Source of the DNA: JABMMZ01 sp044341025
GTDB lineage: Bacteria > Bacteroidota > Bacteroidia > NS11-12g > UBA955
DNA length: 64,000 nucleotides
Assembly (NCBI GenBank): GCA_044341025.1
Contig: JBIISM010000001.1
Location: forward strand, 310,001 to 374,000
Direction of reading: 5' to 3'
Below the pieces are notes generated by a model that saw only the letters and a list, made by a program, of their open reading frames with translations, was not told the DNA's origin and searched no databases. Positions 61,072-64,000 of the stretch are shown here, piece after piece (positions within the stretch are counted from its first letter, which is position 1; each line of letters opens with the position of its first letter). A program made the position numbers and the translations under genes.

Positions 61072-62601
61072 TTATTGGTTACACCCGGAATCCTTATCAG
61101 AACTGCTTTTGTTCTTTTTTTTAGTGATTCCAAAACTAAAACCAAAATAGACATCGGTTCCATAAATGTCTTTGCCTTTTAATTGTCCAATCAGATTGTC
61201 TGAGCCTATAAAGGCGGGACCAATACGCAAATACATTCCCAATCTTGGGTTTTTATAATCATTCATCATGCCAATTGGCAAGGCTAATTCAAGAAATCGA
61301 CTCTCAAATCTTGGAATAATTACAATGTATGAGGGTTTTCTCATGCCTATAGAATTCTTGCCTCTTAAGTCTTGAGACAAATTAGCTCCAAGATAAAGGA
61401 ACTTAAAAATATTATAATCAAATTGCAGATTAAGAGTAGATGGCATATTGGTTTGGATGGTCTTGGCCGATGTATCGACATTCAATAGTGTGCGCATAAC
61501 ACTGTCTGTGTATTTCAAACCTTCATCAGTTCCGTTGCTCCAAGCGCTCGCAAACGCGGGACTTATTATAAAGGCCTTATCTCCACCTGAATTGCTTATT
61601 CTGGTATTTTTGATTTTGTTTTTATACGCAATATGCCCGCCATCTAGAATGCTAATACCGCCTCTAAAAGTATAATTGTTTTTCTTATTGCTCACATTTT
61701 TTAAGGCTTTGTTTTTGTATTCAAATGCAGCTCCAATATCGTATCCAAATCCACTGCCTTGAAGTTTATTGTTAATTGCACCAAAGTTGATGTTTTGCAA
61801 ATTTGAAAATGCAGAAATATCTGTATACCCATATTCAAGATCCGTTTCACCAAAAACAATGGTATCTGTTCCTGCAGCTTTTACCAACAATCCTCTGTTC
61901 TTGATGTATCCGGTAGCATAACCCAATAAAAGTTTAGGTGTCACTCCAAATTTTAACACAAGATTTTCAGTGTTTATTATGGTCTTTGCCAAAGTAACGC
62001 CAAATTCGCCAAATGCATTGACATTAAATGTAAATGAGTTGTCGCCAAAGGTTTGACCAATTTGGAATTGATTTGGCCCACTGTAACTAAGCCCGCCTTT
62101 AGAACTGTCTATGCCATATCTAGCCAATCGAGCCAATGGCTCTGACACATCGTTCATTTGGAAATTGATTGTGTTTTTGTATTGAAAACCGAAGGCAAAT
62201 CCGTGTGGCAAAGACATCATAAAACCAGGTGCTTTGGTTTGTAAATACAAGTTCATATTCTTAGCCCTGCCATTGATATCTTCCTTCAACCAATTGTCTT
62301 GAAACACCAATGAGCCATTGCTATTTGTATATGAAGATGGTACTTTTCCTGTTATCAGATTATGGATTGGGAAAGGAAAATTTAATTTTAAATAATCATT
62401 ATTAAAACCAAAGCCAGCAGTAATGCCATTAAAGTATAGGCGGTGTCTTGAGTTTGCTATATTCGCAGGGTTTAGATTTGCTTGATGAATGCCGCCTAAA
62501 TTGCTGTGGTTTAATCCAATATACGTTTGGGCATTTAATCCAATAACTTGTGATAAAATACCTGTAAAAAGTATGTAAGTCTTGATGTTATTTAATTTCA
62601 T
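61072..62601 (-). CDS. DUF5723 family outer-membrane protein
   Basis: 509 residues with signal peptide (ILFTGILSQVIGLNAQ) and beta-strand-rich sequence: GLNHSNLGGIHQANLNPANIANSRHR at the mature N-terminus is characteristic. Bacteroidota proteins of this family are barrel-like; function unknown. Ends in a low-complexity KKKNKSSSDKDSGCNQ tail. Divergent from the DUF423 gene with an 18-base gap. Confidence 0.85.
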   Translation of the reverse strand: MKLNNIKTYILFTGILSQVIGLNAQTYIGLNHSNLGGIHQANLNPANIANSRHRLYFNGITAGFGFNNDYLKLNFPFPIHNLITGKVPSSYTNSNGSLVFQDNWLKEDINGRAKNMNLYLQTKAPGFMMSLPHGFAFGFQYKNTINFQMNDVSEPLARLARYGIDSSKGGLSYSGPNQFQIGQTFGDNSFTFNVNAFGEFGVTLAKTIINTENLVLKFGVTPKLLLGYATGYIKNRGLLVKAAGTDTIVFGETDLEYGYTDISAFSNLQNINFGAINNKLQGSGFGYDIGAAFEYKNKALKNVSNKKNNYTFRGGISILDGGHIAYKNKIKNTRISNSGGDKAFIISPAFASAWSNGTDEGLKYTDSVMRTLLNVDTSAKTIQTNMPSTLNLQFDYNIFKFLYLGANLSQDLRGKNSIGMRKPSYIVIIPRFESRFLELALPIGMMNDYKNPRLGMYLRIGPAFIGSDNLIGQLKGKDIYGTDVYFGFSFGITKKKNKSSSDKDSGCNQ

Positions 62602-62619
62602 TTTCGTTTAATTTGTGCT

Positions 62620-63024
62620 GTGTTAATTGCAAATAAATATAAAACGATTTTTGCTTATTGTGCATTCTTGGCAGGGCTCTCTGTATTGCTCGGCGCATTT
62701 GGTGCACATACCTTAGGTAAATATATATCTCCTTATAAATTAGATGTCTTTAATAAGGCTTCCTCATATTTAATGACCCACAGTATTGCAGTCGTTTTAC
62801 TTTTACTCCTCAAAAATACAACAAATTTACGAATTGAACTTTGGACTGTTTATTCAATGTTCTTTGGCGTAATTATTTTTAGCCTGTCTTTATATCTGGT
62901 TTCAATTTCTGAATTGCAAAGTTTACAGGCATTGAAGTATTTTGGCGCAATCGCACCAATTGGAGGTACACTTATGATTGCCGCTTGGTTTGCCACTTTT
63001 TTTTATATTTTAAAAACCAAATGA
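62620..63024 (+). CDS. DUF423 family membrane protein
   Basis: 134 residues, four TM helices: FAYCAFLAGLSVLLGAFGAH (family hallmark GAFGAH), LMTHSIAVVLLLLLK, YSMFFGVIIFSLSLYLVS, PIGGTLMIAAWFATFFY. Function unknown. Starts at GTG 62620 and overlaps sixA by 4 bases. Confidence 0.9.
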   Translation: MLIANKYKTIFAYCAFLAGLSVLLGAFGAHTLGKYISPYKLDVFNKASSYLMTHSIAVVLLLLLKNTTNLRIELWTVYSMFFGVIIFSLSLYLVSISELQSLQALKYFGAIAPIGGTLMIAAWFATFFYILKTK

Positions 63025-63497
63025 AGACCTTAATTCTTCTCCGACACGCAAAAAGTGAAGCTCCAAGTATTTTGAAAAAAGATTTCAATCGGAATCTAAA
63101 AACAAAGGGCATAGACAACATTCATGCAGTAGCTAAAATATTTCTTGAATACAATATTCAACCTGACATCGTTTTATGCAGCTCTGCAAATAGAACAATT
63201 GAGACAATTGCTGAATTTCAAAAGGCAATCAACACCTTATACAATGTTCAATATATGGAATCGCTCTACCATGCATCAGCTTCCAATATTTTAGAAATAA
63301 TACAAAATCAGGATTCTAAAGCAGATGTTGTGATGGTGGTTGGTCATAATTTCGGCATTTCAGAACTGGCCTTATATCTTGGAGAAGAGGCATGCCCTGA
63401 ATTGCCAACCTCGGGCTTGGTGGTTTTTCAATTCACAAAACAAATACATGCTGGAGAAGGAAAATGTCTGCATTTTATCACACCTAAAACAATTTGA
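63021..63497 (+). CDS. Phosphohistidine phosphatase SixA family
   Basis: 158 residues from ATG 63021 (MKTLILLRHAKSEAPSILKK). Histidine phosphatase fold: RHAKS at the N-terminus and VVMVVGHNFGISELALYL for the second His. Removes phosphate from phosphohistidine or small molecules in the cytoplasm. Overlaps the DUF423 gene by 4 bases and the priA start by 4 bases. Confidence 0.9.
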   Translation: MKTLILLRHAKSEAPSILKKDFNRNLKTKGIDNIHAVAKIFLEYNIQPDIVLCSSANRTIETIAEFQKAINTLYNVQYMESLYHASASNILEIIQNQDSKADVVMVVGHNFGISELALYLGEEACPELPTSGLVVFQFTKQIHAGEGKCLHFITPKTI

Positions 63498-64000
63498 ATC
63501 CAGATCCATTAAATATAGAAGCATCTGAATCTGGAGCCTTGTTCGCAGAGGTGGTTTTACCTCTTCCATTGCAAAAGTTATTTACCTACAGAATGCCTAG
63601 CGAGTTTTTCGAATTGGCTGTTGAAGGTAAACGGGTATTTGTTCCTTTTGGAAACAGAAAAGTTTACACTGGAATAATCGTTAAATTAACGACAGTGGCA
63701 CCCAAAAATTATGAGGTGCTTAATGTTATATCGATTATTGACGATAATCCAATTATTGATCAAAGTCAATTGGTTTTTTGGCAATGGATAGCCGATTATT
63801 ATATGTGTGGCCTTGGAGAAGTTATGTCTGCGGCTTTGCCTGCTGGTTTAAAAATGGCCAGCGAAACTTTTATCGCGCTTCAAGATGATTTGTTTTACGA
63901 AGAATCCGAATTGGATGACCGTGAAGTAAAAATATTAGAGGCCCTTAAAGGTAAAGATAAACTTCGGATTTCTGAATTAGAAACGGTACTTAAATCAAAG
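63494..64000 (+). CDS. priA: Primosomal protein N' (PriA), N-terminal part, cut by window edge
   Basis: Open from TTG 63494 (NPDPLNIEASESGALFAE) to the window end, 169 codons of a family of about 800. The N-terminal 3'-DNA-binding domain is visible: LFAEVVLPLPLQKLFTYRMP, VFVPFGNRKVYTGIIV, FWQWIADYYMCGLGEVMSAA LPAGLK. Helicase motifs lie beyond the window. It restarts stalled replication forks. TTG overlaps the sixA TGA by 4 bases. Confidence 0.92.
   Translation, partial: MNPDPLNIEASESGALFAEVVLPLPLQKLFTYRMPSEFFELAVEGKRVFVPFGNRKVYTGIIVKLTTVAPKNYEVLNVISIIDDNPIIDQSQLVFWQWIADYYMCGLGEVMSAALPAGLKMASETFIALQDDLFYEESELDDREVKILEALKGKDKLRISELETVLKSK

Noticed and set aside
1..64000. CRISPR arrays, insertion sequences, prophage, rRNA
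   Set aside because: No repeat arrays, transposase, integrase or phage structural genes, and no rRNA-like sequence were seen.

Overview
The window looks like a chromosomal segment from a low-GC member of the Bacteroidota. The signs are A/T-rich coding sequence, promoters with the Bacteroidota -7 box TAnnTTTG, two type IX secretion (T9SS) cargo tails (type A at 24067-25419, type B at 33478-38592), DUF5723 and HU-CCDC81-type proteins, the bTHX ribosomal peptide, and menaquinone genes. I see no phage, IS element, CRISPR array, plasmid function or rRNA. One tRNA (Leu, anticodon CAA) is present. Two genes are cut by the window edges: a phosphohexomutase on the left (minus strand) and priA on the right.

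Layout. 1-3521 (minus): phosphohexomutase, an unknown secreted protein and a glutaryl-CoA-dehydrogenase-like enzyme. 3589-5821 (plus): folB, then a trio with Cys/His-rich envelope proteins. 5902-9499 (plus): an alpha/beta hydrolase, then menD-menB. 9581-14103 (minus): rnhA-folC-tonB-like, an HU-domain membrane protein and a TIGR02757 protein. 14254-17147 (plus): EVE protein, pyrR-pyrB and an asparaginase. 17187-20715 (minus): a GNAT remnant, a ferritin-like/VIT1 iron exporter and a SulP-carbonic anhydrase fusion. 20941-26025 (plus): an ECF sigma-factor locus with MbnP, MbnH (di-heme peroxidase), a YHYH protein and a redoxin. 26048-30367 (minus): flavin reductase, a GH3/beta-lactamase fusion and a crotonase. 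30513-47042: LysE exporter, UbiA-like protein, asd, a giant PKD adhesin-like protein, argS, lipoproteins, bTHX and a wzx/wzz/wzy-like polysaccharide block. 47720-52527: tRNA-Leu, purD, DUF502, a sigma factor plus lycopene cyclase pair, and a 6-pyruvoyl-tetrahydropterin synthase family gene with folE. 52579-64000: an M1 peptidase fused to a barrel-like C-terminus, mltG, rfbC, gatB, a MazG-like protein, trxB, DUF5723, DUF423, sixA and priA.

Most of the window is housekeeping metabolism (folate/pterin, pyrimidine, purine, menaquinone, aspartate-family amino acids, translation) mixed with envelope proteins. The most distinctive locus is 20941-26025. There an ECF sigma factor, a short one-TM protein and a CnrX/ZraP-like periplasmic sensor resemble a metal-sensing CnrYXH arrangement. 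They sit beside an MbnP/MbnH pair, a YHYH-domain T9SS cargo and a thioredoxin-fold protein. The two transcription units after the sigma gene each begin with the same 35-bp element (ten conserved bases, ten variable, fifteen conserved), placed 5-6 bases before the first ATG and built like an ECF promoter. I read this as a self-contained metal-responsive (probably copper) envelope regulon; the metal and the function are inferred.

A second theme is promoter placement. In asd, argS, purD, rfbC and the 5902 hydrolase the -7 box ends only 3-4 bases before the start codon, which predicts leaderless or nearly leaderless mRNAs. Several apparent TTG starts that overlap such boxes were moved downstream for this reason.
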